A stretch of DNA of 64,000 nt from Marinobacter azerbaijanicus. GTDB taxonomy: Bacteria; Pseudomonadota; Gammaproteobacteria; Pseudomonadales; Oleiphilaceae. The notes under the pieces were generated by a model. It did no database searches. It was not told the DNA's origin and saw only the letters and a program-made list of their open reading frames with translations. A program made the position numbers and the translations under genes. Of this stretch, positions 9,827-20,909 are shown piece by piece; the first letter of the stretch is position 1, and each line of letters opens with the position of its first letter. Location of the stretch: contig NZ_JASSVS010000004.1 of assembly GCF_030250645.1 (NCBI RefSeq), positions 62,001 through 126,000 on the forward strand. Direction: 5' to 3'.

Positions 9827-10756
9827 TTACTGTGCCAGGTTCTCCGCGGTGATTTGCACAATCCTCTGCCGAGCCTCCCGGCTCGCCCAGGCCGAATGCG
9901 GCGTCACAATCAAATTGGGAATATCGTCCGCCAGCAGCGGGTTACCGTTGCGTGGCGGCTCTTCCGTCAGCACATCAAAACCGGCACCGCTAATCGTCCC
10001 CGCCCGCAGGGCGTCGGCCAAAGCTTGTTCATCCACCAGCCCACCACGGCTGGTGTTGATCAGCAGCGCCTCCTTTTTCATCATCTTCAGTTCGCGGGCG
10101 CCAATCAGGTTGCGGGTCTCGTCGGTCAGCAGACAGTGGAGTGACAGCACATCCACTCTGGGCAGCAGTTCATCCATGGGAATCCGTGGATAACCGTCCA
10201 CCTCTCCGGTCGCCTGGCCGGGTCGCGCACCGAGCAGGATATTCATCCCAAATGCCTTTGCACGCTCAACAACGCCCTGCCCCAGGTCGCCATAACCGAC
10301 AATTCCCAAGGTTCGCCCTTCCAGCTCCATGATCGGATGATCCATCAGGCAGAACATCGAACTCTGCCCCCAGCGCCCGGCCCGCACATCCCGGTCGTAA
10401 TCCAGCAGGCGCGTGGCCAGCGCCAGCATCAATGCCATGGTGTGCTGCGCCACGGTGGAACGGCCGTAGTTGGTCACATTCATCACCTTGATGCCATGAT
10501 CCCTGGCAGCCTCCTGATCAATGTTGTTCAACCCCGTGGCCACCACCGCAATGGTCTTCAGCTCCGGGCATGCCTCAAAATGCTCCCGCGACAACACCAC
10601 CTTGTTCACCAGCACCGTATCAAATCCCTTTATACGCTCCTGCACCTGCTCGGGAGACGTTCGCGGGTGCCTGGCCAACTCACCGGTCACTGCCTCAATG
10701 GGCGAAAGGTCCACATCGCTACCAAGTGTGTCTGCATCCAGAAATACGGCTTTCAT
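9827..10756 (-). CDS. D-2-hydroxyacid dehydrogenase (HprA-like)
   Basis: A 309-residue NAD-dependent reductase of the D-isomer 2-hydroxyacid dehydrogenase family, most like glycerate/hydroxypyruvate reductases. The Rossmann motif is GIVGYGDLGQGV (about residues 146-157). The catalytic Arg is in NTSRGGLVDEQAL, the Glu in LTEEPP, and the His in TPHSAWAS near the C-terminus. I chose the ATG at 10756 because AGGGATGG lies just upstream and the product then begins MKAVFLDADTLG; an in-frame start 33 bases earlier lacks such a site. It is divergent from the thiopurine methyltransferase gene, about 100 bases away. The exact substrate (hydroxypyruvate or glyoxylate) is inferred from family likeness. 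Confidence 0.85.
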   Translation of the reverse strand: MKAVFLDADTLGSDVDLSPIEAVTGELARHPRTSPEQVQERIKGFDTVLVNKVVLSREHFEACPELKTIAVVATGLNNIDQEAARDHGIKVMNVTNYGRSTVAQHTMALMLALATRLLDYDRDVRAGRWGQSSMFCLMDHPIMELEGRTLGIVGYGDLGQGVVERAKAFGMNILLGARPGQATGEVDGYPRIPMDELLPRVDVLSLHCLLTDETRNLIGARELKMMKKEALLINTSRGGLVDEQALADALRAGTISGAGFDVLTEEPPRNGNPLLADDIPNLIVTPHSAWASREARQRIVQITAENLAQ

Positions 10757-10855
10757 TAGTCCATCCCTATTCGTGATGTTTTTGGTCAACCATCAGCCCC
10801 CAAGATTAAGTTAGACTGAACAAAACCTCCAACCGGCGAAAAAAGGGGAACACAC

Positions 10856-11509
10856 ATGGAACACGAATTCTGGCACGAGCGCTGGGCCAAAAAAGAAATC
10901 GGCTTTCACGAAGGCACCGTGAACCAGTACCTCCACGACCACTGGCCAGAACTCGCCGGCAATGGCGTCGGTGCCGTCTTCGTCCCTCTGTGCGGTAAAG
11001 CCCACGACATGTGGTGGCTTCACGACCGCGGCCACCCGGTCATCGGTGTGGAACTGAGCGAGATTGCCTGCAAGGACTTCTTCGAAGAAGGTGGCGAAAA
11101 GGCCAGTGTTCATCCCGGAGAGCCCTTCATCACCTTCAAACATGACAACCTCGAACTCTGGTGTGGCGACTTCTTCCAGCTGGTACCGGAAGATCTGCAA
11201 CACGTACGGCTGGTCTACGACCGCGCTGCCCTGATTGCGCTGCCACCCCACATGCGCAAGGACTATGTGGATCACCTCACGGCGATCATTCCGGACGGCA
11301 CACGAATTCTGCTGATCACGCTGGACTACGACACTGAGATCAAGGGCCCGCCCTTCAATGTCAGCGACGACGAAGTCCGGGAACTGTACTCCGCCGATTA
11401 CGAAATAGAACACATCCTTACCAATACCCTCGCCAAGGATCACCCCTTTACCAAGCGCAAGGGCCTTGCCGGAGCGACCGAAAGCGTGTTTCGGCTCAGG
11501 AAACGCTGA
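10856..11509 (+). CDS. tpm: Thiopurine S-methyltransferase
   Basis: A 217-residue SAM-dependent methyltransferase of the bacterial TPMT family, close to the usual length of about 218. The N-terminus EFWHERWAKKEIGFHEG is the family hallmark, and VFVPLCGKAHDMWWL followed by GVELSE forms the SAM-binding region. Known members methylate thiopurines in vitro, and some act on selenium or tellurium oxyanions in bacteria; the natural substrate is uncertain. AGGGGA lies 7 bases upstream of the ATG. It is cytoplasmic and stands alone between the divergent dehydrogenase and the yeaG operon. Confidence 0.92.
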   Translation: MEHEFWHERWAKKEIGFHEGTVNQYLHDHWPELAGNGVGAVFVPLCGKAHDMWWLHDRGHPVIGVELSEIACKDFFEEGGEKASVHPGEPFITFKHDNLELWCGDFFQLVPEDLQHVRLVYDRAALIALPPHMRKDYVDHLTAIIPDGTRILLITLDYDTEIKGPPFNVSDDEVRELYSADYEIEHILTNTLAKDHPFTKRKGLAGATESVFRLRKR

Positions 11510-11580
11510 TACACAATTTAATGAACCTTAACCTTTCTACCGCTGTCCAAGTCCGGAAGCTTGAACTAAGCTCAAAGTAA

Positions 11581-11618
11581 CCAGACCGCAATAAACGCAC
11601 TAGCGTAATTCGGTCTGG
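11581..11618. repeat. Nested inverted repeat between tpm and yeaG
   Basis: An outer perfect 8-base stem (CCAGACCG at 11581-11588, CGGTCTGG at 11611-11618) encloses a smaller ACGC-ACTA-GCGT stem. It is 72 bases after tpm and 125 bases before the yeaG start. There is no T run, so it is not a typical intrinsic terminator. It could act as a hairpin terminator of tpm or an operator for the yeaG operon. Confidence 0.4.
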
Positions 11619-11742
11619 TGCTTCCTATACTTCCACCCATAACCATATAAACCGTCCGGAGCGGCGGATCCAACAGCAACGGGGATATTGCGTGAATTGA
11701 AAGCTGTCTTTAAACGGTAAGAGAGCAAGCGAGGGGCCATCT

Positions 11743-13665
11743 ATGAGCATCATGCAGCACTTCAAAGACCGGTATGAATCAACTCAGGAGGAAGAATACT
11801 CCCTTGAGGAATACCTGGAGATCTGCAAAAAGGACCCGGCGGCCTATGCCACAGCCGCAGAAAGGATGTTATTGGCAATCGGCGAACCGGAGCATATCGA
11901 CACATCCCGTGACTCCCGGCTCTCCCGAATCTTTTCCAATAAGGTGATCAAGCGTTACCCGGAATTCTCCGAGTTCTATGGCATGGAAGAGGCCGTGGAA
12001 AACATCGTCTCCTTCTTCCGCCATGCCGCCCAGGGCCTGGAGGAGAAAAAACAGATCCTTTACCTGCTTGGTCCCGTTGGCGGCGGTAAGTCCTCACTGG
12101 CTGAAAAGCTCAAATCTCTGATGCAGAAAGTGCCCTTCTACGCCATCAAGGGCTCTCCGGTGAACGAGTCCCCACTGGGCCTGTTCGACCCGGCGGAAGA
12201 CGCCGGCATCCTGGAAGAGGAATATGGCATTCCTCCCCGCTACCTCAAATCCATCATGTCACCCTGGGCGGTGAAACGCCTGCATGAGTATGGTGGCGAC
12301 ATCAGCCAGTTCCGGGTGGTGAAGAAATATCCATCGGTTCTGGACCAGGTCGGTGTTTCCAAGACCGAACCGGGGGATGACAACAATCAGGACATTTCCG
12401 CACTGGTGGGCAAGGTGAATATCCGCATGCTGGAGGATTACTCCCAGGATGACCCGGACGCCTACAGCTTCAGCGGCGGCCTGTGCAAGGCCAACCAGGG
12501 CCTGATGGAATTCGTGGAGATGTTCAAGGCCCCCATCAAGGTTCTGCACCCGCTGCTGACCGCTACCCAGGAAGGCAACTACAACACCACCGAAGGCATG
12601 GGCTCGGTGCCGTTCGACGGCATTATCCTGGCTCACTCCAACGAATCGGAGTGGCAGACCTTCCGGAATAACAAGCATAATGAGGCGTTCCTCGATCGTG
12701 TCTACATCGTCAAGGTGCCCTACTGCGTGCGCGTTACCGAAGAGATTGATATCTATCGCAAACTGCTGCGGGACAGCTCCCTGTCCGGCGCCCCCTGCGC
12801 CCCGGACACCCTGGATATGCTGGCACAGTTCTCCATTCTGTCGCGCATCAAGGAGCCGGAAAACTCCAGCATCTTCTCGAAGATGCGGGTGTATGACGGC
12901 CAGAACATCAAGGATACAGACCCCAAGGCCAAATCGATCCAGGAATACCGGGATGCAGCCGGGGTAAACGAAGGCATGGACGGACTGTCGACCCGTTTTG
13001 CCTTCAAGATCCTGTCCAAGGTCTTCAACTTTGACACCACTGAAGTGGCTGCGAACCCTGTCCACCTGCTGTACGTACTGGAAAAACAGATAGAACAGGA
13101 GCAGTTCCAGGCGGAAACCCAGGACCGCTACCTGCGGTTCATCAAGGAGTTCCTGGCACCCCATTATGTGGAGTTCATCGGTAAGGAAATCCAGACAGCG
13201 TATCTGGAGAGCTACAGCGAGTATGGCCAGAACCTGTTCGATCGCTATGTCACCTACGCCGATTTCTGGATTCAGGACCAGGAGTACCGCGACCCGGAAA
13301 CCGGGGAGATTCTCGACCGCTCAGCCATTAACGACGAACTGGAGAAAATCGAGAAGCCCGCTGGCATCAGTAACCCGAAAGACTTCCGCAACGAAGTGGT
13401 CAATTTCGTGCTGCGGGCGCGGGCGAACAACCAGGGCCGCAACCCCTCCTGGCTCAGCTACGAGAAGCTGCGCAGTGTGATTGAGAAGAAGATGTTCTCC
13501 AATACCGAAGACCTGTTGCCGGTCATCTCCTTCAATCCGAAGGCCAGCCAGGAGGATCAGAACAAGCACAAGCAGTTCGTCGAGCGTATGGTCGATCGAG
13601 GCTACACGGAAAAACAGGTCCGCCTCCTTGCAGAGTGGTACCTGAGGGTTCGTAAGTCTCATTAA
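11743..13665 (+). CDS. yeaG: PrkA-type serine protein kinase (YeaG)
   Basis: A 640-residue cytoplasmic protein matching the PrkA/YeaG family (about 640-644 residues). A P-loop GPVGGGKSS begins at about residue 110 inside an AAA-like PrkA N-terminal domain; the C-terminal third is the PrkA kinase domain. In enterobacteria YeaG is made in stationary phase and nitrogen starvation and acts with YeaH and YcgB. The start is supported by AGGGG 8 bases upstream. It is first of three genes, followed 47 bases later by the DUF444 gene, an order conserved in many proteobacteria. Its natural protein substrates are not known. Confidence 0.95.
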   Translation: MSIMQHFKDRYESTQEEEYSLEEYLEICKKDPAAYATAAERMLLAIGEPEHIDTSRDSRLSRIFSNKVIKRYPEFSEFYGMEEAVENIVSFFRHAAQGLEEKKQILYLLGPVGGGKSSLAEKLKSLMQKVPFYAIKGSPVNESPLGLFDPAEDAGILEEEYGIPPRYLKSIMSPWAVKRLHEYGGDISQFRVVKKYPSVLDQVGVSKTEPGDDNNQDISALVGKVNIRMLEDYSQDDPDAYSFSGGLCKANQGLMEFVEMFKAPIKVLHPLLTATQEGNYNTTEGMGSVPFDGIILAHSNESEWQTFRNNKHNEAFLDRVYIVKVPYCVRVTEEIDIYRKLLRDSSLSGAPCAPDTLDMLAQFSILSRIKEPENSSIFSKMRVYDGQNIKDTDPKAKSIQEYRDAAGVNEGMDGLSTRFAFKILSKVFNFDTTEVAANPVHLLYVLEKQIEQEQFQAETQDRYLRFIKEFLAPHYVEFIGKEIQTAYLESYSEYGQNLFDRYVTYADFWIQDQEYRDPETGEILDRSAINDELEKIEKPAGISNPKDFRNEVVNFVLRARANNQGRNPSWLSYEKLRSVIEKKMFSNTEDLLPVISFNPKASQEDQNKHKQFVERMVDRGYTEKQVRLLAEWYLRVRKSH

Positions 13666-13712
13666 GTCAGCCACTCAGGTGCTGAAAACGTGCGCTGAAC
13701 TGGAGTAACGCT

Positions 13713-15008
13713 ATGGGTATGACCCACGTAGTCGACCGGCGACTGAACGGAAAAAACAAGAGCGCAGTGAATCGCGAGCGGTTCCTGCGCCGCTACCGCC
13801 AACATATCAAAAAGGCAGTGGCGGATGCGGTTCACCGGCGCTCAATCACCGACATTGAGCGCGGTGAGAACGTCAGCATCCCTTCGCGGGATACTGATGA
13901 GCCCATCTTCCACCATGGCCAGGGCGGCAAACGGGAAATGGTCCATCCCGGGAACAAGGAGTTCGTGACCGGCGATACCGTCCCCAAGCCCCCGGGTGGC
14001 GGTGGTAAAGGCCAGGGGCAGGGCCAGGCCAGTCCGGATGGTGAAGGCATGGATGAGTTTGCCTTCCAGATCACCCAGGAAGAGTTCCTGGACTTCCTGT
14101 TCGACGATCTGGAACTGCCCAACCTTGCCCGCAAGAAGCTTAAGGATACCGAAGCGTTCAAGTATGTTCGCTCCGGTTTTTCCACCGACGGCGTGCCGGC
14201 CAAACTGGATGTGGTGCGCTCGTTGAGAGGCGCCCATGCCCGCCGTCTTGGGCTCAGTGGCGCTCGCCGCAAGAAGATCCGCCGGATGGAGGAAGAGCTC
14301 GCCGCGCTGAAGAGTGCGCCGGCGGATCTGGATGCTGCCTTCAGCCATGAAGACCAGATCAAGGCCCTGGAAGAAGAAATCGCAGAACTGAAGGCCAACG
14401 TTCGTCGCATTCCGTTTATTGACGAGATCGACCTGCGTTATCGCCAGCACATCAAGAAGCCCCAACCGGCAACCAGTGCTGTCATGTTCTGCCTGATGGA
14501 CGTATCCGGGTCCATGACCCAGATGCACAAGGACATCGCCAAACGCTTCTTTATCCTGCTGTACCTGTTCCTCAAAAAGAACTACAAAAAAATTGAAGTG
14601 GTGTTCATCCGCCACCACACCAGCGCCAAGGAAGTGGATGAGGAAGAGTTCTTCTACTCCCGCGAAACCGGGGGCACTATCGTTTCCAGCGCCCTCAAGC
14701 TGATGCACAAGATCATTGAGTCCCGCTATTCCCCCGCGGAATGGAACATCTACGCGGCCCAGGCCTCGGACGGCGACAACTGGAACGATGACTCCCCCAT
14801 TTGCAGCAAATTGCTGGCCGACAGCATTCTGCCGTTGGTGCAGTACTACGCCTATGTGGAAATCACGCCCCAGGATCACCAGATGTTGTGGTACGAATAC
14901 GAGAAGATTCAGGAGCGGTTCCCCCAGAGTTTCGCGCTGCAGCAGATATCCGATCCCGGTGAGATCTATCCGGTCTTCCGCCAGTTGTTCGAGAGGAAAG
15001 CCGCATGA
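13713..15008 (+). CDS. yeaH: DUF444 family protein YeaH
   Basis: A 431-residue member of the UPF0229/DUF444 family. A basic N-terminal region and a Gly-rich linker (about residues 92-110) lead to a VWA-like domain with a MIDAS-type motif DVSGSMTQ near residue 260 and a conserved TGGT motif further on. A charged coiled-coil-like stretch (about 190-230) precedes it. It is always found with PrkA kinases and thought to work with them in the starvation response. GGAG lies 8 bases before the ATG. Its stop overlaps the SpoVR start by 4 bases, which suggests translational coupling. Confidence 0.93.
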   Translation: MGMTHVVDRRLNGKNKSAVNRERFLRRYRQHIKKAVADAVHRRSITDIERGENVSIPSRDTDEPIFHHGQGGKREMVHPGNKEFVTGDTVPKPPGGGGKGQGQGQASPDGEGMDEFAFQITQEEFLDFLFDDLELPNLARKKLKDTEAFKYVRSGFSTDGVPAKLDVVRSLRGAHARRLGLSGARRKKIRRMEEELAALKSAPADLDAAFSHEDQIKALEEEIAELKANVRRIPFIDEIDLRYRQHIKKPQPATSAVMFCLMDVSGSMTQMHKDIAKRFFILLYLFLKKNYKKIEVVFIRHHTSAKEVDEEEFFYSRETGGTIVSSALKLMHKIIESRYSPAEWNIYAAQASDGDNWNDDSPICSKLLADSILPLVQYYAYVEITPQDHQMLWYEYEKIQERFPQSFALQQISDPGEIYPVFRQLFERKAA

Positions 15009-16549
15009 CCGACATCATCGACAGACCCAACGAGCCGAGAACCCGGGAACCCATTTCCACCAGTTCGGAGTGGACCTTCCCGCTGATTGAAAAGTACGAC
15101 GAGGAAATCGCCAAGTGCGCCGCAGAGTTCGGGCTCGACACCTACCCCAATCAGGTGGAAGTCATCAGTGCCGAGCAGATGATGGACGCTTACAGTTCGG
15201 TCGGCATGCCCGTTGGTTACCATCACTGGTCGTTCGGCAAGCAGTTCCTGTCTACTTCCAAGGGGTACCAGCGGGGCCAGATGGGGCTGGCGTACGAGAT
15301 CGTGATCAACTCCAACCCCTGCATTGCCTACCTGATGGAAGAGAACACTCTGCCAATGCAGGCACTGGTGATTGCCCACGCCTCCTACGGTCACAACTCG
15401 TTCTTCAAGGGTAACTACCTGTTCCGCACCTGGACCGACGCGAGCGCCATTATTGACTACCTGGTATTTGCCCGACACTACGTGGCCGAATGCGAGGAGC
15501 GCTATGGCGTGGACGCGGTGGAAGAGATCCTGGATTCCTGCCATGCCCTGATGAACTATGGTGTTGACCGTTACAAGCGCCCTGCGCCCATCTCGGCAGC
15601 GGAAGAGGCTCGCCGGCAGAAAGAGCGGGAGGAATACCAGCAGCGAAGGATGAATGACCTGTGGCGGACAATTCCGAAGATGGGCGAGGACGAAGACCCG
15701 GTAAAACGCAAACAGCGTTATCCGGAAGAGCCCCAGGAGAACATTCTCTACTTCATTGAAAAGAATGCGCCACTGCTGCAGACCTGGCAGCGGGAAATCA
15801 TCCGTATCGTGCGCAAGCTGGCCCAGTATTTCTACCCGCAGCGCCAGACCCAGGTGATGAACGAAGGCTGGGCCACCTTCTGGCACTACACCCTGCTACA
15901 CCGGATGTATGACAAGGGTCTGGTCAACGATGGCTTTATGATGGAATTCCTGCAGAGCCATACAGCGGTGGTTTACCAGCCACCCTTTGACAGCCCCTGG
16001 TATTCAGGCATCAACCCCTACACGCTGGGGTTCTCGATCTTCACAGACCTGCGGCGGATCTGTGAAAATCCAACCGACGAAGACCGTCAGTGGTTCCCGG
16101 ACTTTGCCGGTTCGGACTGGCTGGAAACCCTGCATTTCGCCATGAAAAACTTCAAGGATGAAAGTTTCATCCAGCAGTTCCTGTCGCCCAAGGTAATGCG
16201 GGATCTCAAGCTGTTCGCCATCCAGAATGACGACCAGGAAGACGTTTACCGGATCACCGCGATCCATGACGATCCTGGTTATCGCATCCTTCGTGAGAAG
16301 CTGGCACGGCAATACAACCTGAGCTATCGCGAACCCAATATCCAGGTCTGGAATGTGGATGTCAGGGGTGACCGGTCGCTGACCCTGCGTCACATCCCGG
16401 TAGACCGGGTGCCACTGGGCGACGACACGGATGAGGTGCTGCGCCATGTGCATCGGCTATGGGGGTTCGATGTACATCTGGAGAGTGTGGATGACGGCCT
16501 GGTAGTGGACGAAGCCCACTGCCCGCCGAAAGACCTGGATGAGGAGTGA
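15005..16549 (+). CDS. ycgB: SpoVR family protein (YcgB)
   Basis: A 514-residue SpoVR-family protein, close to the usual 510. Family hallmarks seen are GYHHWSFGK near residue 72, the [13 protein letters not shown] block near 120, [10 protein letters not shown], and [13 protein letters not shown] in the C-terminal half. Homologues take part in Bacillus cortex formation and in the stationary-phase response of Gram-negative bacteria; the biochemical activity is unknown. It overlaps yeaH by ATGA and is the last gene of the yeaG-yeaH-ycgB operon. It converges on the TrpB2-like gene with only 29 bases between. Confidence 0.94.
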   Translation: MTDIIDRPNEPRTREPISTSSEWTFPLIEKYDEEIAKCAAEFGLDTYPNQVEVISAEQMMDAYSSVGMPVGYHHWSFGKQFLSTSKGYQRGQMGLAYEIVINSNPCIAYLMEENTLPMQALVIAHASYGHNSFFKGNYLFRTWTDASAIIDYLVFARHYVAECEERYGVDAVEEILDSCHALMNYGVDRYKRPAPISAAEEARRQKEREEYQQRRMNDLWRTIPKMGEDEDPVKRKQRYPEEPQENILYFIEKNAPLLQTWQREIIRIVRKLAQYFYPQRQTQVMNEGWATFWHYTLLHRMYDKGLVNDGFMMEFLQSHTAVVYQPPFDSPWYSGINPYTLGFSIFTDLRRICENPTDEDRQWFPDFAGSDWLETLHFAMKNFKDESFIQQFLSPKVMRDLKLFAIQNDDQEDVYRITAIHDDPGYRILREKLARQYNLSYREPNIQVWNVDVRGDRSLTLRHIPVDRVPLGDDTDEVLRHVHRLWGFDVHLESVDDGLVVDEAHCPPKDLDEE

Positions 16550-16578
16550 CCGCGAGGCCACTCCTCATCAGCCTCTGA

Positions 16579-17937
16579 TCAACCCGAAACCGATGGCAAT
16601 CCTGACAGCGCCATGGCCAGTTCCTGCTCGTCGTATTCGTAGTCACTCAGGTCACCGGCGAAATACGAGGTGTAAGCCGCCATATCGAAATGGCCATGGC
16701 CACAGAGGTTGAACAGGATTACTTCTTCCTTGCCCTCCCTCTTGCAGCGCAGCGCTTCGTCGATGGCTCCCTTGACCGCGTGATTGGCTTCCGGTGCGGG
16801 CACGATGCCCTCGTTGCGGGCAAACAGCACGCCGGCCTCGAAACATTCGCGCTGGGTGTAAGACACCGCTTCAAACAGCCCCAGTTCTTTGGCGTGGGAC
16901 ACCATGGGCGCCATACCGTGGTAGCGCAGACCGCCGGCGTGGAAACCCGGCGGGGTAAAGTCAGAACCCAGGGTGTGCATCTTGGTGAGCGGCGTCATAT
17001 GCGCGGTATCGCCGTAATCGTAGGCGTATTTACCACGGGTCAGTGTCGGGCAGGCTGATGGCTCAACTGCAACAATCCGGGATTTCTGGCCACCGCGCAG
17101 CGCATGGCCCATAAACGGGAATGCGATGCCGGCAAAATTGGAGCCACCACCGGTACAGCCAACAATGACATCGGGCCAGCAATCCGCCATTTCCATCTGC
17201 TGCATGGATTCCAGGCCAATGATGCTTTGATGCAGCAGGACATGGTTCAGTACAGAGCCCAGAGCGTATTTGGTGTTGGGGTCCTGCACGGCCAGTTCAA
17301 CCGCCTCGGAAATGGCAATCCCAAGGCTGCCGGTGTGATCCGGATTCTCCGCCAGTACCTTGCGCCCGAACTCCGTCAGCTCTGAGGGCGAGGCTACGCA
17401 TTTCGCACCGTAGGTTTCCATCACCGCACGGCGATAGGGCTTCTGATTGTAGGAAACCCGAACCTGAAACACGGTCACGTCCATATCGAACAGGGAACCG
17501 GCGAACGACAGGGAGGTGCCCCACTGGCCCGCCCCGGTTTCCGTGGTGAGGGTGCGAATGCCCGCTTCACGGTTGTAGAACGCCTGGGGAATAGCAGTAT
17601 TGGGCTTGTGACTGCCCGCCGGGCTCACCCCTTCGTACTTGTAGAAGATTTTCGCCGGCGTACCAAGGGCCTTCTCCAGACCGTGAGCACGATATAACGG
17701 TGCCGGCCGCCAGAGTTTATAGACATCACGCACAGGTTCCGGAATTTCGACTTCCCGCTCTGTGGTCACTTCCTGTTCAATGAGTGACATGGGAAACAGC
17801 GGCTCAAGGTCCGACGGTCCCACCGGCTGCTGCGTTCCGGGGTGCAAGACCGCTGGCAGCGGCTCGGGGAAATCCGCCTGCAGGTTATACCAGTACTTCG
17901 GCATCTGGCTTTCTTCGAGAAGAAACTTGGTTTGCAT
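16579..17937 (-). CDS. TrpB2-like tryptophan synthase beta chain
   Basis: A 452-residue PLP enzyme of the TrpB2 (stand-alone tryptophan synthase beta) class, longer than the usual 400-residue TrpB1. The PLP lysine lies in [11 protein letters not shown] and the Gly-rich phosphate loop in [11 protein letters not shown]. Other blocks ([26 protein letters not shown]) are typical of TrpB2. It probably condenses indole with serine or phosphoserine, acting as an indole salvage enzyme. I chose the ATG at 17937, with AGGA upstream; a later in-frame ATG (MPKYWYN) is possible. It follows the TonB receptor gene by 38 bases on the same strand and may share its transcript. Confidence 0.9.
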   Translation of the reverse strand: MQTKFLLEESQMPKYWYNLQADFPEPLPAVLHPGTQQPVGPSDLEPLFPMSLIEQEVTTEREVEIPEPVRDVYKLWRPAPLYRAHGLEKALGTPAKIFYKYEGVSPAGSHKPNTAIPQAFYNREAGIRTLTTETGAGQWGTSLSFAGSLFDMDVTVFQVRVSYNQKPYRRAVMETYGAKCVASPSELTEFGRKVLAENPDHTGSLGIAISEAVELAVQDPNTKYALGSVLNHVLLHQSIIGLESMQQMEMADCWPDVIVGCTGGGSNFAGIAFPFMGHALRGGQKSRIVAVEPSACPTLTRGKYAYDYGDTAHMTPLTKMHTLGSDFTPPGFHAGGLRYHGMAPMVSHAKELGLFEAVSYTQRECFEAGVLFARNEGIVPAPEANHAVKGAIDEALRCKREGKEEVILFNLCGHGHFDMAAYTSYFAGDLSDYEYDEQELAMALSGLPSVSG

Positions 17938-17975
17938 GGTTATGAATATCCTGAGTTTCGTGTTGTTATCAGCTC

Positions 17976-20099
17976 TCAGAATACCCATTCCAGGCCGGCA
18001 TAAAAAGTTCTTCCTGGTGCCGGCTCGAAGTAGCCACGCTCTTCCACCGGCCGGTCTGCGTTGGCATTTATCCGGATATTGCTGAAATAGTCCTCATCCA
18101 GAAGATTGCGGACACCGGCATACAGGTTCAGGCTCTGGCTACCCAGGTGAACGGTGTCACCTGCCCGGGCGCCCAGCAGCCAGTAGTCGCTGACTTTTGT
18201 CTGGTTGCTGTTTTCGGCATAGAGATCGCCCACATACTGCCATTCAAGTGCAGCAAAACGCTGACCCGCACCTCTCCATTCCACCTCGGTTACCCATTGT
18301 TCCCGGGGCAATCCTGGCAGGCGGTTACCATCAGCATCGTTGCCCTGCTCGTCCTCGAAATCCTCAAGGGTGTAATCCGCCAGGGTAAGGGCACTGGTTA
18401 TCCGCCAGGCATAGGAGATGTCCCAGCCGACCCCCAGCTCGACACCGTTACGCCGGGTCCTGCCGGCATTCTCAAAGAATGTGCGGTCATCAATCTCCTC
18501 CGGCAGAATCTCATCATCCACCCGGATCGAAAAAAATGCCAGGTCATAGCTGCCCCCCTGTCCGAAACCACCACGGATGCCGATTTCCCTGTTGAGGGCC
18601 CGTTGCGGCTCAATGTCCGGGTTCAGGCCGCCGGTGCCGTCACGCCTGGCAAATTCCGTGAAGGTAGGGGATTCAAAAGCGGTACCAATCGTCGCATAAA
18701 CCTGCTGGCGCGGGGCCAATCGGTAGCTGACACCAGCAAAACCGCTGAACTCGTCATAGGTCCGGCTACCGGAATCGTCACCATCGCCGAGGAAATCGTC
18801 ATCTACCGACAGCCGAAGGCGGTCAAACCGGGTTCCGAGGGAAAAATTGAGGCGGTCGGTTATCGCCAGGTCGCCCTGGGCAAATACGGCGGCAGTGGTG
18901 CCTTTCTGGTCTTCTTCCTGAATCAACCGTTTTACACCGTCAAAGAGCACGAGATAGCGACGTCGCTCATCAACCTGGCGGTGAAGATCCGCGCCCACCA
19001 TCCAGGTCAGCTGGCGTCCGGCCACTTCACTGCCCTGCTGATAACCAGAACTGATGCCGTAGAACTGGCGATCATAGGCAATCCCGCTGGGGCCGGGAAA
19101 CGGTAGCTGCTGGGCGAAATCACGACGTGTAAAAAAGGTGCTGACGGTCAGATCACCGTCACCAAGCGAAGGGGTTTCGTATAACAGCCCCAGTGTCTGC
19201 TGATCGACTTCCTGCCCCGAGTCCAGCCTTTCGGCATTAGGGGTAGCCTGACTGCGATCTTCCTCTACCTGCGCGGCCGTCAGGCCGGCGGGGTCTTCCG
19301 CTTTCGGCGTGTGCAGGGCGTTGAAAGTAGCCGTCAGCCTTTGTCCGTGCTCCCACTGATGGGAGAGGCGACCATTGAAAAGGCCCTTTTCAACCTCGCT
19401 CTGGTCCCGGTATCCGTGATAGTTCAACCACGACATGGTCGCGATGCCGCTGGTCGCTTCCCGGCTCCCGTTGGCCTGAACGGTGGTCTTGTAGTAGTCG
19501 TCGCTCCCCACGTCCTGGCGCAGCCGTGACCCTGGGGGCTGATCACTCCCCCTCGCGGTGGTTATATCAATCACGCCGCCGGCAGCATTGCCATACTGGA
19601 CCGACGATGGCCCGCGTATGACCTCAATACGCTGGGCTGAATCCAGGTCCACCGCGTCAATCTGGGACTGCCCGTCCGGCAGGGTGTAGGGAATACCATC
19701 CACCTGGATTCGGATGCCACGGATACCAAACGGCGCACGGGCGCCGAAGCCGCGGGTGGACAGGCGCAGGTTCTGGGCAAAGTTGTAGCGGTTCTGGAAA
19801 AACAGGCCGGGTACAGTGTTCAGGGATTCATCCAGTTGCAGCCGCTGCTGGCCTTCCTGAATATCCGGGGTATCGGTGACGGAAACGGCTGCGGGCGTAT
19901 CGTAAAGATCCCGCACCAGCCGAGGCGAGGTCACTTCGATGACGACTTCTGCAGCACTGGGGTCATCCTGAGCCTTTGCCGCCGGACAAGCGCTGGCCGC
20001 TGCCAGCCCGGAGAACACCACACCCCATGATTTTGCCACTTTCCTACACGTTGAGAGTACCACTACGCTGCCCCTGCTCCCGGTGACTGTCATCTCCAT
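17976..20099 (-). CDS. TonB-dependent outer-membrane receptor
   Basis: About 707 residues. A signal peptide (cleavage near PAAKA-Q) is followed by a plug domain containing the [19 protein letters not shown] block (about 155-175) and a 22-strand type barrel ending in YAGLEWVF with a terminal Phe. It resembles FecA/ferric-siderophore receptors, but the ligand cannot be read from the sequence. An in-frame TTG start lies 15 bases upstream; the ATG at 20099 gives a better signal peptide. No sigma/anti-sigma signalling extension is evident. It lies between lrgB (about 85 bases upstream) and the TrpB2-like gene, all on the minus strand. Confidence 0.9.
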   Translation of the reverse strand: MEMTVTGSRGSVVVLSTCRKVAKSWGVVFSGLAAASACPAAKAQDDPSAAEVVIEVTSPRLVRDLYDTPAAVSVTDTPDIQEGQQRLQLDESLNTVPGLFFQNRYNFAQNLRLSTRGFGARAPFGIRGIRIQVDGIPYTLPDGQSQIDAVDLDSAQRIEVIRGPSSVQYGNAAGGVIDITTARGSDQPPGSRLRQDVGSDDYYKTTVQANGSREATSGIATMSWLNYHGYRDQSEVEKGLFNGRLSHQWEHGQRLTATFNALHTPKAEDPAGLTAAQVEEDRSQATPNAERLDSGQEVDQQTLGLLYETPSLGDGDLTVSTFFTRRDFAQQLPFPGPSGIAYDRQFYGISSGYQQGSEVAGRQLTWMVGADLHRQVDERRRYLVLFDGVKRLIQEEDQKGTTAAVFAQGDLAITDRLNFSLGTRFDRLRLSVDDDFLGDGDDSGSRTYDEFSGFAGVSYRLAPRQQVYATIGTAFESPTFTEFARRDGTGGLNPDIEPQRALNREIGIRGGFGQGGSYDLAFFSIRVDDEILPEEIDDRTFFENAGRTRRNGVELGVGWDISYAWRITSALTLADYTLEDFEDEQGNDADGNRLPGLPREQWVTEVEWRGAGQRFAALEWQYVGDLYAENSNQTKVSDYWLLGARAGDTVHLGSQSLNLYAGVRNLLDEDYFSNIRINANADRPVEERGYFEPAPGRTFYAGLEWVF

Positions 20100-20183
20100 T
20101 GGATACAAGACCAACGGACTTTTGTATGGCAGTTTCCGACTAACAGAATGGCACTTTGGTGCCGGGCCGAGGGTGCCGTTCTG

Positions 20184-20909
20184 CTATATTCCGACCAGAT
20201 CCACTAGCCAGGGTACAATTATGGCTGTCGCAAACGCCGACAGTGCCATCGCCAATCCGGAAAAAGCCCCCATCTGCGAACTTACCTGGAACGCCCGCGC
20301 CGTGCCTATTCCGTGAGCGGCCACGCCCATGGCGATCCCTTTGACGCTGTCATCAGTGATACGCATCCATTCAAACAGCTTGGTGCCGAGCACTGCACCC
20401 GTGATACCGGTTGCGACCACCAGAACGGCCGTCAGAGAGGGTATGCCGCCGATGGTTTCCGAGATACCCATGGCGACAGGTGCGGTTGCAGATTTTGGCG
20501 CCAGTGACATCTGGATTTCCGTGGAGCCACCCAGCAACCAGGCCAGACCAATAGAGCTTCCTGCGGCAATTACCACCCCGCATACCAGCGAAATGGTCAC
20601 CGGCAGCCAGAGTTCCCGCAACCGCGAAAACTGCTCATAGAGAGGTACCGCCAGCGCCACGGTGGCGGGCCCCAGCAGGAAGTGAACAAACTGGCCGCCC
20701 TCAAAATATTCATCGTAAGAAGTACCCGTGACCATTAACAGAGCTATCAGCATAACGACGGAAGTCACCACCGGATTGGCCAGCGGGCTGGAATTGGACT
20801 TCAGGTACAGACGATAAGCCAGGCCATAGGCCACCAGCGTTATGGTCAGCCCCAGTAATGGTGAGGCGGAAAGGTATACCCAGATATCCCGGATAGCCGG
20901 CTCATTCAT
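20184..20909 (-). CDS. lrgB: LrgB/CidB family membrane protein
   Basis: A 241-residue polytopic membrane protein of the LrgB family, with the hallmark PKSATAPVAMGISE block near the middle and AHGIGTARAFQ near the C-terminus. LrgAB/CidAB were described as holin-like regulators of murein hydrolases; newer work on plant PLGG1 and Bacillus PftAB links the family to glycolate and pyruvate transport. The start at 20909 overlaps the lrgA stop (ATGAATGA). Together with LrgA and the BASS transporter this looks like a monocarboxylate transport operon. Confidence 0.9.
   Translation of the reverse strand: MNEPAIRDIWVYLSASPLLGLTITLVAYGLAYRLYLKSNSSPLANPVVTSVVMLIALLMVTGTSYDEYFEGGQFVHFLLGPATVALAVPLYEQFSRLRELWLPVTISLVCGVVIAAGSSIGLAWLLGGSTEIQMSLAPKSATAPVAMGISETIGGIPSLTAVLVVATGITGAVLGTKLFEWMRITDDSVKGIAMGVAAHGIGTARAFQVSSQMGAFSGLAMALSAFATAIIVPWLVDLVGI

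Noticed and set aside
9562-9861. 99-codon minus-strand frame before the giant gene
   Set aside because: Low-quality composition (Trp/Tyr/Cys-rich), overlap with the dehydrogenase 3' end, no ribosome-binding site, and the region carries an operator-like dyad.
12259-16453. Minus-strand frames of about 150-345 codons opposite yeaG, yeaH and ycgB
   Set aside because: The plus-strand trio is unambiguous and the antisense frames have no motifs or ribosome-binding sites.
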